Shown here: piece after piece, positions 23,585-64,000 of the stretch
Numbering within the stretch: the stretch's first letter is position 1
How the letters are laid out: the number at the start of each line of letters is the position of its first letter
NCBI RefSeq assembly: GCF_027244095.1
Contig: NC_069659.1
Coordinates: forward strand, 44,380,001-44,444,000
DNA: 64,000 nucleotides
Direction: 5' to 3'
From: Hemicordylus capensis
Lineage: Eukaryota > Chordata > Lepidosauria > Squamata > Cordylidae
Translations under genes and position numbers: made by a program
The notes under the pieces: model-generated
Databases searched by the model: none
What the model saw: the letters and a program-made list of their open reading frames with translations, nothing else
Told to the model about the DNA's origin: nothing

Positions 23585-23835
23585 AAAGGCGATGAATATT
23601 TATATACCACTTTTCAACAAAAAGCTCCCAAAGCTGTTTACACATATAAAAAATCAAAATGGCTCCCTGTCCCCAAAGGGTTCACAATCTAAATAAGAAA
23701 CACAAGGTAGACATCAGCAACAGCCACTGCAGGAATACTGTGCTGGGGATGGATAGGGCCAGTTGCTCTCCCCCTGCTAAATAATGAGAATTGCCACTTT
23801 TAAAAGGTACCTCTTTGCTCAGTTAGCAGGGAATG
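23585..23835 (-). repeat. CR1/L2-like LINE 3' end
   Basis: Minus-strand copy with tccctgtccccaaagggttc, gccagttgctctccccctgc and the outer phrase gtacctctttgctcagttag. Confidence 0.78.
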
Positions 23836-23859
23836 ACATAATCCTATGATATTTATTTG

Positions 23860-24010
23860 AGGCTGTGCCATTGCACACCGTAGGACTTAGTTCCAAGCAA
23901 ACATGCATAGGCTTGGAATGTAAAGCTGCAATGCTATGAACACCCACCTGTGAGTAAGTCCTACTGAACATAGTGGGACTTACTTCCAAGTAAATATACA
24001 TAGCAGGACA
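23860..24010. repeat. tandem short dispersed repeats
   Basis: Several adjacent copies of the acttacttccaagtaaatat / acatgcatagg type repeat in alternating orientation. Family unknown. Confidence 0.5.
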
Positions 24011-24274
24011 CCATTGCATGTTACTCTGGGAAGAACAGAACGGTCTCATCAATAGTTCTATCTCACCGTGGTTAATGGCTGAATGCAGAGTTGGCATCAC
24101 TGGGTAGCAGCTGAGGGCCCAGGGCCCCTCCAGAAGGCCTAATGTATATAACATTATTAACATAATGTATAACTTGACCTGAACTCATACACTGTTTTCC
24201 AGGGCTGAGAGCTAGCATTGGCTCAAATTCAGTGCTGTCAACACTATCACAGTCATAGGTGTTTTACTTTCAGT

Positions 24275-24360
24275 CCTCTATATGCCTCAACGGCCTTTGG
24301 CCATTGCGGCTGGGGATAATGGGAGTTGTAGACCCACAACACAAGCTTGAGAACCCCTGC
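24275..24360. repeat. half of a palindromic hAT-like MITE
   Basis: Contains ggggataatgggagttgtag and gcttgagaacccctg, the right half of the element type at 18462 and 33503. The left half is lost. Confidence 0.7.
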
Positions 24361-25158
24361 CTTCACCCTAATAATGCAATGTTTATACTTCACTGCCACA
24401 TGAGCCAGACATGTTCCTTCATGCTGTCTGACAGCTCTCTGTGATATCATTAACAACATCCACCTGAATCAATCAATCATGACAGGTTTAATTCCAACCT
24501 CCCACCCCCACCCACAGCAAAGCTAGTTTACTGAGTCATGACAAGCAGCTAAAGGGAGGAAAAGGGGGGTCCTAAGGATGGAGTCATTTGGAGATACTGG
24601 ATGTTAGACAAACTAACATTGCTAAAATAGTGGTTGCAGCTAGTCTGTTTTACAGGCAGATTTCTTAATAGGAAAATAGCAGGCCTGGATATTATGCTTA
24701 AATTATTGGGGTTTTTTAATGCCACAGGCAGATTTAACACTTGTGGCTAGCTCCCCAATGATAAACAAACATTTGACACAAAGAGCTTGAGCGTGCTTTG
24801 AATTGCTGAGACACAGAACTGCTTTTAAGAAATTGTGTCTTCTTTTCCCTAAGCTGGCCATCAATAAATAGCTTTTCCAGTAAATGGCTTCTAAATCTTT
24901 CAGGCAGCCCATCTCAAAGGATGGTGTATTTATGAGCACATTTAAAGGCTTTCAATTTAATACTGGTTGATAGCTACAAGAAAACTTCATGGTACAAAAA
25001 GTACCATTTAACATGGTGAGGAGAATGACAGCAGCAAAAGAGAAGATTACACTTCTAATACAAGTCTGAATTGAATACTGAAGCAAATGGTCTGTTTTAT
25101 ATCTTTTTCAACTTATGTTGGCAGTAATCTATGTGCTGTTCTTTTTCTTCCCCTTTAG

Positions 25159-25660
25159 GTGGCTGAATGGAGTCTTGACTTACAAGCTGCAGATGATTTA
25201 GTAGTAATTAGCAATCCATTATTAGAAACCTCTGAAACTAAGGATGTTGGCAGTTCACTGAAGTTTCACAGGCAGTTCTTATAATTATCACTGTTAGCAC
25301 ACACCACACAACTTCTAAAAGGTGCAAAAAGAGTCTGTTTTTTCATTATTAACACTGCAGGTATGTGAAGATTTCAGAAAACATTTCCTTTAATAATTAG
25401 GCTGTGAAAGAGGTAACCTACATACTGTTATGTGAGAAAGAAAGCTACAAAGCCTCCTGTTGAGTAACATTCCAGCAACCCATGAATCAATGAAGTTATC
25501 TCCTGTTTCTATCCTTTAAAGCAAAAAGAGTTCCAACAGTTTATAAACATATTTAGGCACAAATCTTGGGGCTGCAGACTGGCAACCCTGGACATAACAT
25601 ATCGTATCTAAAGATGTAATATGAATGAATCACAATAAAAACTTGTTTGTGGTTATTCTT
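25159..25660 (+). other. candidate orphan terminal exon
   Basis: A strong acceptor (ctttttcttcccctttag) is followed by 41 open codons (VAEWSLDLQAADDLVVISNP ... SSLKFHRQFL) and TAA at 25282-25284. A 3'UTR-like stretch then runs to AATAAA at 25634-25639 with a GT-rich region after it. A possible internal donor (CAG|gtatgtg) lies at about 25359. I recognise neither the peptide nor any repeat family. The frame is phase 0 and would join to RFXAP exon 2 in frame, but RFXAP already has a complete exon 3. It could be the last exon of an unannotated gene or a chance occurrence. Confidence 0.3.
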
Positions 25661-25741
25661 TGAACGGGCTCTGTTTCAGTACCCTGGCTATTTCTCTTCT
25701 TTACCCCCAATACCTCAACAAGCAGTGGCAAGGTAGGCTTG

Positions 25742-26064
25742 TAGGACAGTAGCTCAGTGGTGGAGTGGTGGACAGTAGCTCAGTGTAATCTACTTTACAT
25801 GCAGAAGGTCCCAGGTTCAATCCCAGCATCTCCAAGTAGGACCAAGAAAGACTCCTGTCTGAAACCTTGGAAAGTGCCGCTAGCAGTCAGTACAGACCAG
25901 TCATTCCCAATCAAGGTTCCTCCAGAAGCTGCTGAACTACAATTCCCAGCAATAAATTGTCTCTGGGGATGCTGGGAGTTGTAGTTCAGCAACATCTCAG
26001 TACTTGTGTAGGCAGTAGCTAGATGGACCCATGGTCTGACTCAGTATAAGCCAGCTTCCTAAAA
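25742..26064 (+). repeat. tRNA-Ala-like SINE with duplicated A-box and nested MITE
   Basis: The head phrase gacagtagctcagtg occurs twice (25745 and 25771), then acatgcagaaggtcccaggt and ttcaatccc. The SINE tail resumes after a small inverted-repeat element (about 25905-25997) carrying gctgaactacaattcccagc and gctgggagttgtagttcagc. Near-identical 8-mers (TCAGTACA/TCAGTACT) flank the nested element. Confidence 0.78.
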
Positions 26065-26146
26065 ATAATCTGTCTGCTCCGGAATCTATAAAGATATTAA
26101 AATAAAGTATCTTCAAAGAGTATCTGCTGTAGCAACATATCACATT

Positions 26147-26340
26147 CACTGTTTCCTCTAAGGCATGTGCATGTGCTCGCACTCACAAGTTTTTTTTATG
26201 TCCGCTCAGTTAATTTTAAATCCCGCTCAGGTTGAATCAGGCCCCATTCTGAATACATGTGTGCACACACTGCCTTGATACTGCCTCCCAGAACAAAATT
26301 CATTCTGCACAGAGATGAAAAAAATTAAGAGAGAACACTG
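26147..26340. mobile_element. hAT-like MITE, CACTGTTYCCTCTAAGG family, copy 1
   Basis: Termini cactgtttcctctaaggc and gagagaacactg are inverted. Exact 8-bp ATCACATT lies at 26139-26146 and 26341-26348. Relatives lie at 36460 and 47779. Confidence 0.92.
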
Positions 26341-27084
26341 ATCACATTGCAGAAGCCACAGGGAAGATGGAACATTACTCCTACAGCCCTTCTGCTTATG
26401 AAATTTGCTTCTCAACTCTCCCAGGGACCTACTATAGGGAATATCCCATGATAAATACTACACTGATAATTGGGATTCACAATATGATAAATGCATATTT
26501 ATATGCACTTACTGTGCACATGTGTACTGACAGACACACACACACCCCTACCTTCCCGTTTCTTAATCACAGTTTAAATCCCTTTTGAAATGTACCCTTG
26601 ACATTTGCACAAATACTTTAATTACAGACATTTCTAGTTAAAAACAACCACCACCAGATAGTTTAAAGATTAACATTTGGCTTATTGGAATGATATACAT
26701 TTCTTTAGCTTTCAATATCAAATTAAAGTTAATTACTTTTTAATTAAACCTATTTTTGGTTCCAACTAAAATGAAGCTTTAAAAAAAAAAATTGAAGCAT
26801 CTTTTAAGATGAAATCCTTGATGAGCTTCTCTTATAGAACCCAGGATATGAAAAAACACCAGAAATGAATGACTAGATCAGATGGTCCCAAAGTGCTCTA
26901 CTTCAGCTCCCTCCGGCCAGGACTTGAGCATTCCAACAGCTGCCAAGTTCAGCAGCTACAGCAGATATCCATGCAAGGGGTGGGAAACCTATCTCCTCAA
27001 GGACCCAAAATTCTGGGGAGCAAGGAGAATGCTGTTCAGCAATGGCTTTCCTAGAGAAGAGTAAAACTGGTGATTCTCTTACAT

Positions 27085-27225
27085 TGAGCAAATAGCCCTA
27101 CTCAACCCCAGCATTCCTCCTGCAGCTGTTGCTGGTGTTTACCTTATGTTTCATCTTTGATGGTGAGGTGACAGGAAACCACATTTCCTCCCTGCTCTAT
27201 ATAAACTACTTTGAGAACTTTTTTT
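27085..27225 (+). repeat. CR1/L2-like LINE 3' end, diverged
   Basis: Contains caaatagccctactcaaccc, ctgcagctgttgctggtgtt and ctatataaactactttgaga, the diverged equivalent of the block at 1410. Confidence 0.65.
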
Positions 27226-27491
27226 TGGCCAAAAAGCCCTTACTAACAAGTTGGAGGAGCAAAAAACAAGTCCCAGCCACCTCTGGCCCCACCCCTGAGT
27301 TGTGAGGGCTGGCCATTCATCTGATAGGGGAGGGAAAACACCACCGGGATATCCTATCCCTCCCCTACCAAGCGAATGACAAGCTCACATGGCTCAATTA
27401 CAGCCAGAGTGGGGTCAGAAGAGAGCAGCTGCCAGTACCCAAGAAGCTGTGGCTTGTTTTCCACCCCTCCAGCTTGTTAGTATGGGCCACT
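27226..27491. mobile_element. foldback MITE
   Basis: The left arm (actaacaagttggaggagca, aaaacaagtcccagcc) and the right arm (gtggcttgttttccacccct, ccagcttgttagtatggg) are inverted copies. No coding frame or clear TSD is seen. Confidence 0.75.
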
Positions 27492-27923
27492 ACTGAGTAG
27501 CAGTACTAGGACCATTTGAAGAATCAAGTGGTGAGTGGTGGAGAAACACCTCAAACCTTCATTCCCTAAAATGGCCTGCCATCACAGCCCATTCACACCA
27601 CTTTCTTCACACATCTATTGCCTCTAAGCAGACAACTGGAGGGCAGGCTCATCCACATCCCTCAGAAGGCCAGATTTGGATCCAGGCATCGAATTGTTGA
27701 CCAGAGGACTATGGTTCTCTGTTGTTTTTTTCTATATGGTCAGACAGTGGATTTAAATGGACTATTAATGTGACTTACCAACAGCCCAGCCTTATACAGC
27801 TGCTGTCGCTTCTGTTCACAAGCAATGTCTTACACCACTACAGCCAAGCCATGAAAGTAAGAATCCTATGGGAAGGAGACATCAGATCTGCCTCCTCTCA
27901 TTCTCCACAGGGAATCAGCCGGT

Positions 27924-28690
27924 TGAGGAGAGCTAATCTTGTTGTAGCAAGCATGAACTGTCACCTTTGTTTAGCTGGGTCTGCCCTGGTTTGCATTTGA
28001 ATGGGAAACTACGGAGCTCTCCCTCGTGAGAGGGAAGGAGGATTGAATTTACCTTGCCCACAGATGACTGGCACTCAGTCCCAGGGCTGGCACATCACCC
28101 ACTCAAATGAGTAGTAGCTTCTACTGGAGCTCCCGGGGTCGTCGTGCATCACCCCACCCCGCAGAGCCCCAGTAATGCACCTCGTGGGTGTGCGGGGCAT
28201 TACCGGGATCCGCCTCCCACACAGAGTGTGCAAGCAGCTGTGACTGACACTCAATTTAAAAAAAATGTATGTCATTATAAAAAGAATGAGGTTAAGCCAT
28301 TTAACGAAATGAAATTAAGCTTAACCTCATTTTTAGAGGGAGGCTATATAGGTGGGTTTGCCTCCGTGTAGCTGCCGCGATTGGGCCCGATCCCAGAGGT
28401 TCACACGAGTGTGCAAAACTGGGCTGGGCTCTCTTAGCCTGGTTGTGCAAGCTCATGTAAATAGCCTCTACATGTGTGAGCACTGTAAGATATTCCCTTG
28501 AGGGGATGGGAAGAGCACCGGCATGCTTGCATGCAGAAGGTTCCAAGTTCCCTCTCTGGCATATCGGAGAAAGGGCTGGGAAAGACTCCTGCCTGTAACC
28601 TTGGAGAATCCACTGCCAGTCTGTGCAGCCAAAATACTGAGCTAGAAGGACCGATGGTCTGACTCAGTATATGGCAGCTTCCTATGTTCC
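27924..28690 (+). repeat. 5S-rRNA-headed SINE split by a DNA element
   Basis: The head (gaggagagctaatcttgttg; gtttagctgggtctgccctg; gaatgggaaactac) ends at 28012. The body resumes at about 28472 with atgtgtgagcactgtaagat and ends at the ctgactcagtatatggcagc tail. Confidence 0.85.
28013..28467. mobile_element. GC-rich palindromic DNA element nested in a SINE
   Basis: The right end reads atgtaaatagcctc, whose complement gaggctatttacat matches the ends at 18612 and 21903. The interior has two further hairpins (taatgcacctcgtg / gcggggcattaccggg; gaggttaagccatttaacg / ttaagcttaacctc). The SINE on both sides shares ctac at the break. It is younger than the SINE. Confidence 0.75.
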
Positions 28691-29713
28691 TAATCATGCT
28701 GTTCTACCAACACAGGACCCTTGGTCCTGATCCTAGGCACTGCCACACTGGCACAGTGGCCCAGAGAACTAGGCTCGAAGATTATTTTTTCTATGGTTTT
28801 ATTTCCATACACAACGTGTCTTCTCAAGCAAGCAACGTTATGAGTTGAAGATGACCTTAGCAGCATATTGAGTATATGAATCCTAAAGTGGGTAAGCCAC
28901 TATGGATGACAAAAACCCAATCCTAAACTAGAATGTTCTTCAAATCATCAAATTAGTCTGGAAGAAAGGGTAATATTTTTCTAGGAAATAGTTGGTGGTT
29001 TTGCATGGATCTGATTAAGTTTAGCTCATGAAGCCTTATTCAGGACTGCATGCCAGGACTTATTAAAGCCTTACTCAGGGCTGTATTCACACAGTGCAAA
29101 TGCATAACTGGGTATTTGTGGTGCAAAATTCACCATTCCAAAAATCTCAGGATCGAATGGTATGTGTTCAGTTGTTGCCCCAAATAGCAGCTGCACATTT
29201 AAAAACAGGGTTGAGCTGAACTAGGCTCATACAAAAACCTTCAAAAGAGGGCCAAAATCATCCCATCCCGTCGCTTTGGGTTATTCCACCTCTGCTGCTT
29301 GTTGTTGCAGCAGTGGCAATGGTATGTCTCCCAGTCATTTCTCCCTCTCAAATCTACCCCTTGGAAAGGCATTACAGTGTTGTGGAGCATTATTCCAAGG
29401 GAGTTCTGGAAAAAAAGTTGCTCCCTTCTTTCCCCCCAGAACCCTCTTCAGAACATTATGTGATTATCTGGTGTCATTTTGTGGGGGGAACTGTGGGGGA
29501 AATGGCCAACTGGAGGTCATCACTACCACAAGTAAGTCTCACGTTGCACCTGATACCACTAAACCTGGGGCAGTGAAAATGAGGATGGGGGCATTTCAGC
29601 TCAGCCCTAATTTAATTCTCCTCCCCCTGTCATTATCGCATAGTACTTCCCCCCCACCATCAGCTAATTACAGAAAAGGGGTGCACTGTATGCCTCAACA
29701 TCAGGAAATGGGC
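28691..29713. other. intergenic, no gene seen
   Basis: Apparently single copy. Frames around 29276-29716 look open but show no domain and no splice context. Confidence 0.4.
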
Positions 29714-30018
29714 TGACATTCAGAGTAAGGAATGCCAGTGCAGCAAGAGAGCAGCCTAACAGAAATTCCCAACTAACAGCATCAGTGCAGTGAGGAAGAG
29801 GCAATTTTTAATGTACTCCTCATCCCCAGGAAGCCCTCTGCCACCTGAAAAATATGTCCCGGAGGGCCGCAAAACCATTGGGCACATATTTCTGGGTGGA
29901 ACAGTGGGCTTCCTGAGGAAGGGGAGGGCATTAAAAATGGCTGCTTCCGTGCAGTTAGTTGGAAAGTTTTGATAATAGGCTTTTTTGTTGCACCAGAGCT
30001 TCCTTGTTCTGAATGTCA
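29714..30018. mobile_element. foldback MITE
   Basis: Starts tgacattcagagtaaggaa and ends ttccttgttctgaatgtca, with inner arms agaggcaatttttaatg / cattaaaaatggctgcttcc. Its inner phrase gccacctgaaaaatatgtcc also occurs in fragments at 505 and 33775. Confidence 0.8.
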
Positions 30019-30330
30019 GTCACCGTTAAGTCTTCCTGGATTCTATAGTGGGAGGAAATCTTCAATTGCTAATGCTGGAAATTTAATGTGACATGTAGTC
30101 CCCTCACCGTGGTAGCAGATGATATGGGGTGGTGATGGTAAAATGCACAGTGCCAGGATGTCAGGTCATGGATCAGCTGCCCTAGATATTATAGAGAGTT
30201 AGGTAGGAATGAAACACATGGATGCTATGTTCAGCAGTCACCACATGTTTCATTGCATCCTTGGATATGTTGCATATAATGCAAAGCTCCAGACTTGGTT
30301 TCTATTTTTTAAAAGCAAGTTTTAAAAACT

Positions 30331-30562
30331 TGCCACCTAATAGTGCAGCGGGGAAGCAATCTGCCTAGAGAGCAGGAGGCTGTTGGTTGGAATTCCCGCT
30401 GGTGTGTTTCCCAGAATATGGAAAACTCCTATATCGGGCAGCAGCAATAAAGGAAGGTGCTGAAAGGCATCATCTCACATTGCATGGAAGGAAGCAATGG
30501 TAAACCCCTCCTGTATTCTACCAAGAAAACCACATGGCAACAGCACAATCTTTCCTTTCCTT
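30331..30562 (+). repeat. Sauria-type SINE
   Basis: Begins ccacctaatagtgcagcggg, has tcgggcagcagcaataaagg and gtaaacccctcctgtattct, and ends ggcaacagcacaatctttcc. A slightly altered B box (gttggaattccc) suggests it is old. Confidence 0.85.
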
Positions 30563-30980
30563 TTTTAAAACCTTAAAAGTTGCAAAGATTAGCTTGAGAT
30601 TATATGAGCAATTCCTGATGAAATCTCAGAAACTGGGGCCAGGGAAGGGGGAAATTATCACAATTTCCAGTGGTCAAAGGAAGGATTTCATTGCTAAGCA
30701 CAGCTTTGCCCCCCTCCATGACTAACAGAAACAAAATAAGTTATCCTACAAAAAAAGTTTGACAAACAGACAAATATATGGAGGACATACCTTTCAATGC
30801 CATTAGCCATGATAGCAAAATGGGACCTTCATGGTCAGAAGCAGCATCCTTTGCGTACCACTTGATAGAAACCATAAGGGTAGTGGGAGGCCAAAGCCTT
30901 TATACAATGCAGTGGTTGAATTATTGCGTCACAGGGGAAGAAGGGTCCAGTCCCCTTAGCTTTTGTAATGGCCCCTCAAC

Positions 30981-31170
30981 TAGGGCTGCCATATGGAAAA
31001 GAGAACAGGTCTCCTAAACCTTTAAGAGATGCACAGAAGAGGGAATATGTTAGCAAGTGCAGCTTATTATTGGGCTTGGAGTGGGTGGGCTGCGCCTGCT
31101 GAAATTCCCTCTTCTGTGCATATCTTACAAATACAGGAGACCTGTCCTCCTTTCCATTTTCAACAGTAGT
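30981..31170. mobile_element. foldback MITE
   Basis: The left arm atatggaaaagagaacaggt with gcacagaagagggaat is mirrored by attccctcttctgtgc and acctgtcctcctttccat. No coding frame. Confidence 0.8.
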
Positions 31171-31502
31171 TCTGTTCTTTTTCAACAGTAGCTGAGAGCA
31201 GCCTTACTCTCAACTACTGTTTTTAGGAGGCTCCAGGGGGCCCTATGATTGGTCAAAAATGGAAAAGAGTCAGGGGAAAGGTCTTGTAGGTTTCAGTAAG
31301 GGCCCTCCTTGGAGCACTGATTCAAGGCTTGCGAACTTCCAGGGGCATTTGTTTGGTGGTGGTTGGGAACAAAATGTTAGCAAGAGGGAACTTGGCCCCA
31401 TCTAGTAAGAAATTCTTATGATCTCGCATGTCAAGTTATTTGCTTTGCAAAATGTATGGAGGTGGCAGAACTGAGCTTTCCTTGCATAATTTTGTTTTGC
31501 TC

Positions 31503-31508
31503 TTTATT
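31503..31508 (-). terminator. SMAD9: possible SMAD9 poly(A) signal
   Basis: AATAAA on the minus strand, 270 nt after the stop. The human SMAD9 3'UTR is much longer, so this may be a minor site or chance. Confidence 0.3.
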
Positions 31509-31777
31509 TTTGCACACATAGCATGGGACTTATTCTACACCCAGAAATGGGTCTGCTAAGCCCAAATTTCTATGGCAACACAATGGATCATACTAACATC
31601 ATATTAACTAATAACCACAAAGTACAGCATGGGGATGGGGGCACTGATAATTGGCTATGTATATACACATCCATATATTTACAGCTACATACAGAATGTT
31701 AGGTTGGTTGCAGGGTGAGAATTCTTCGAGCCACTGCCTGCAACAGCATTTGTCCCACAGGCAATTTGGAGAGATGA

Positions 31778-61431
<29,654 letters not shown>

Positions 61432-62239
61432 CTGCAACAAAATAAGTACCCGGTCAGACTCAATACAGAAATAATCTTATTCAACTTGAAATTGGGTCCT
61501 ATTTGGCCTTCCCCCTACCCTTTGCTAATTTCAGTGAGGGGGGGGGAATCTTGATACTTGTCTTCCAAGTCAGTTGCTAGTCAATACTGTGACCAGACTT
61601 TCATGTACTAGCAAAGTTCAACAGGAACAAGATTGCAGACACTGAAAAACACATATTGTTCATTATACATAGATAGTGTGAAAGAAAAAAACACACCAGC
61701 ACAGCTCTCTTGGAGGAGGAGCATGGGGAGAGTCAGATTTCTTATCTAGAGAACTACACAATGGTTAATATACTTATCTGGGTTTCTTGATAGGTTAATG
61801 TAACTTCATAGACATGCAATCACCAGCTCTTAACTAACATTTCCATGTGAGTACTGTTCTGAGGCATTTTCCCCTCCCAGTTTCAAGAAGGTTTTAAATA
61901 AGCATATTTAACTCTTTCTATCAGATTAAATGTTATATCTGACATCAGCATGACTCTGCTGTTGCCAGGGAGAGAGAAGTCTAAGATATAGGCCTTAATA
62001 CAAATAAATAAGTGACCTAAAAGTAGTATCCAGGATATTTAATGGGACTCCAGAGCAGTATTGTATGGTTTGCATTTTCCTAATCTTGGGGGTGGGGGGT
62101 AGATTCCTTTTTAAAAAGGAAAAATCTCAAGATGACCTATAATATAAACAAAGTTAAGTGCCTCTCAAAAATGTCAGCCTTGGCACGACATTGCATTTTT
62201 CAAAGCTCTTACCCTGACGGAGGATATCTGATACCAAAA
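61432..62239. other. SMAD9 intron 1 (5' of the first coding exon), no feature seen
   Basis: Apparently single-copy DNA. No CpG island or non-coding exon recognised. Confidence 0.4.
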
Positions 62240-62475
62240 GCCAGCATTAGAGAGCCAGTGTGCTACACTACTGGCCTGTATGAAAGCATTTTAGGACAAA
62301 TCCTCCCTCTGCTACCAAGTTCCATGGGATAGTTTGGCAAGTCACTATTACTCAGCCTAACCTTATTTCACAGAGCTGTTGAGAGGATAAAATATGGGGA
62401 TTCCCCATATGGAGTGCCTTCAGCTCTTTGGAGGAAGGGTGCGATTCAACTGTGATAAATAATAGGCTGGTTGAC
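62240..62475 (+). repeat. tRNA-headed SINE, diverged
   Basis: gagagccagtgtgctacact opens it; caagtcactattactcagcc, cacagagctgttgagaggat and gctctttggaggaagggtgc follow. The B box is degraded. Confidence 0.72.
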
Positions 62476-62496
62476 AAGATCCTAATTCAGGGCTGC

Positions 62497-62634
62497 TCAA
62501 CTTCGCCCCTCCTGCAGATGTTGGCATACAACTTCCATAATCCCTGACTATTGGCCACTGTGGATTATGGGAGTTGGGGATTATGGGAGTTGTAGTCCAA
62601 AAACAGCTGGGGGGGGCAAGGTTGAGCAGGACTG
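62497..62634. mobile_element. palindromic hAT-like MITE, older copy
   Basis: cagggctgctcaacttcgcc at the left is mirrored by ggcaaggttgagcaggactg at the right. The central ggattatgggagttggg unit is duplicated. Possible decayed TSD tcctaatt/tgataatt. Confidence 0.85.
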
Positions 62635-62639
62635 TGATA

Positions 62640-64000
62640 ATTAGATTGGGGTAGGAGGGCTTTTCATCCTACCTTAGCAAAGACCTGGCTAGAGGTGCTG
62701 AGTAGGACATAACCCTCTGACCCAACTCCTGCAGATGATCGATTCCCTCATCTCCTACCTTGCTTCCCGCCACCCATCCCCCGCCGCACACAATCACAAA
62801 ACAGGAGTGTGCACAGCTCCCAAACCAATCTAAGGTAAAATGTTTGTCCTACTCTATTCATAATCATGTGAACGAGCCAAATGTGTAAACATTTTGTGGT
62901 GCAGCCACAATCACTGGAAGATTCTAGTACTGTAGTCTCTAAATATGGATTAAAATGTGGTATTCCGCAATCTAGCCCCAGTGTCCCTGTAGATTCAATA
63001 CTCTATTTTGAAGCTGTCATTTTGGCTTGGGTGATGTAAATACTGGGATATTTAGCAGTGAACTGCAGGACTGGAAGGTACCTGAAGGACAAGGGCAATC
63101 TCTGGCACTAAGACAGGATCCTCCACTTCCAAAGCCTTTTTTTTTTAAGCAGTCCTCATCACCCAGAGTACAATGTGTCACAATTAGTCAGCAAGAATGA
63201 GCAAGGTACAGCAAGTGTATAACAACACTGGTGGGAAATAAATGGCAGTAATGAGAAATTAAAAGTCATTAAGATAGTCTAAGCAATAATTATTGCTGAC
63301 ATGTTTCCAGAGATTATTTTCTCATGCAGATGATGCAAGGCCCTGGAAGGGCAGACAGTTTTGCCTTGCTGCTCCTTTGAACTTAATGGGAGTTACATGA
63401 CACTATGGTTTGTAGGAACAGAGTTCAGCCTTGGCACACAGAGAACACATTGCAAAACAATGAGGTCCAAAAGACAGGCCAAGTAATATGTTAAGGGAAC
63501 GAAAGATCATTCCATGCTTACAGAGAATGGATGCAAGTCTACCACTTCAATACAGACCCACACACATGATGTAAGGCAAGGTGACACAGGATTCTCTTTT
63601 ATGTTTCCAAAAGAATAGGAGAAGCAGTTTTTTTCAGGATGCATAATGCATGGAAAGAACAAACAACTTTTGGGAGGGCTCTGATAAAGGCAGAAAACAA
63701 CTGAAAAGTGGCTAGTTCTAGCTACTCAAAGGAAAATCCCAGCATGCTATGGGCTAGGTAGGGCTGAGTGAAAATCCAGAGAATCTGAGACTTATTTGGT
63801 TTTGGCCTACATCAGTCCCCTTAGGCTCAAAGCAAAATGTTGTTTGGTTGGAGCTGAAGTGGGACTGAAGCAAAACAAAGCAAACTCAAATCCTTCCCCC
63901 TCCCACACCTAAAACTACTTACAAAGCTCATACAAGCCACTTTTCTCTCTCTTTGCTCCTGTTTGCGAGAGCAGGCAACTGTCTTCTGTTAGTGGTGTGT
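62640..64000. other. right edge, no gene seen
   Basis: Mixed single-copy sequence. No CpG island, exon or clear repeat. The SMAD9 promoter presumably lies beyond the window. Confidence 0.4.

Overview
The window is vertebrate nuclear DNA, most likely from a lizard (squamate). Two orthologous host genes with vertebrate intron-exon structure are present. The repeats form a squamate set: SINEs matching the tRNA-headed Sauria type, Bov-B (RTE) and L1 LINEs, CR1/L2/L3-type LINE ends, 5S-rRNA-headed SINEs, Tc1-like and hAT-like DNA elements, and short Helitrons.

Layout. 1-8900 is the repeat-rich 5' flank of RFXAP, with a nearly full-length Tc1-like transposon at 6793-8404. 8940-9900 is a CpG island holding the RFXAP promoter and exon 1. 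RFXAP runs on the + strand in three coding exons (9054 or 9360 to 9881, 11974-12081, 13485-13595) with a 3'UTR to about 14.9 kb. 15-31 kb is intergenic DNA filled with small palindromic DNA elements. It includes a composite inverted-repeat structure at about 19.0-20.3 kb split by a 402-bp Helitron. It also holds two exon-like segments of unknown identity (16738-16865 minus; 25159 plus). SMAD9 lies on the - strand from its stop at 31778 to its ATG at 61243. All six coding exons are found and they join in frame to 464 codons plus stop; the 5' non-coding exon lies beyond what I can identify. The SMAD9 introns hold many LINE and SINE fragments and nested DNA elements, including a three-deep nest at about 49.9-51.6 kb.

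Function. RFXAP is a subunit of the RFX complex that activates MHC class II promoters. SMAD9 (SMAD8) is a receptor-activated SMAD of the BMP branch. They are tail-to-tail neighbours here, as I recall they are on human chromosome 13q13; their functions are unrelated, so this is conserved synteny and not an operon-like unit. I found no LTR element, endogenous retrovirus, Polinton, CRISPR array, genuine tRNA or rRNA gene, or new multi-gene system. The most informative items are the Helitron with an empty-site copy beside it, the unidentified exon-like segments, and the nested insertions that give relative ages.
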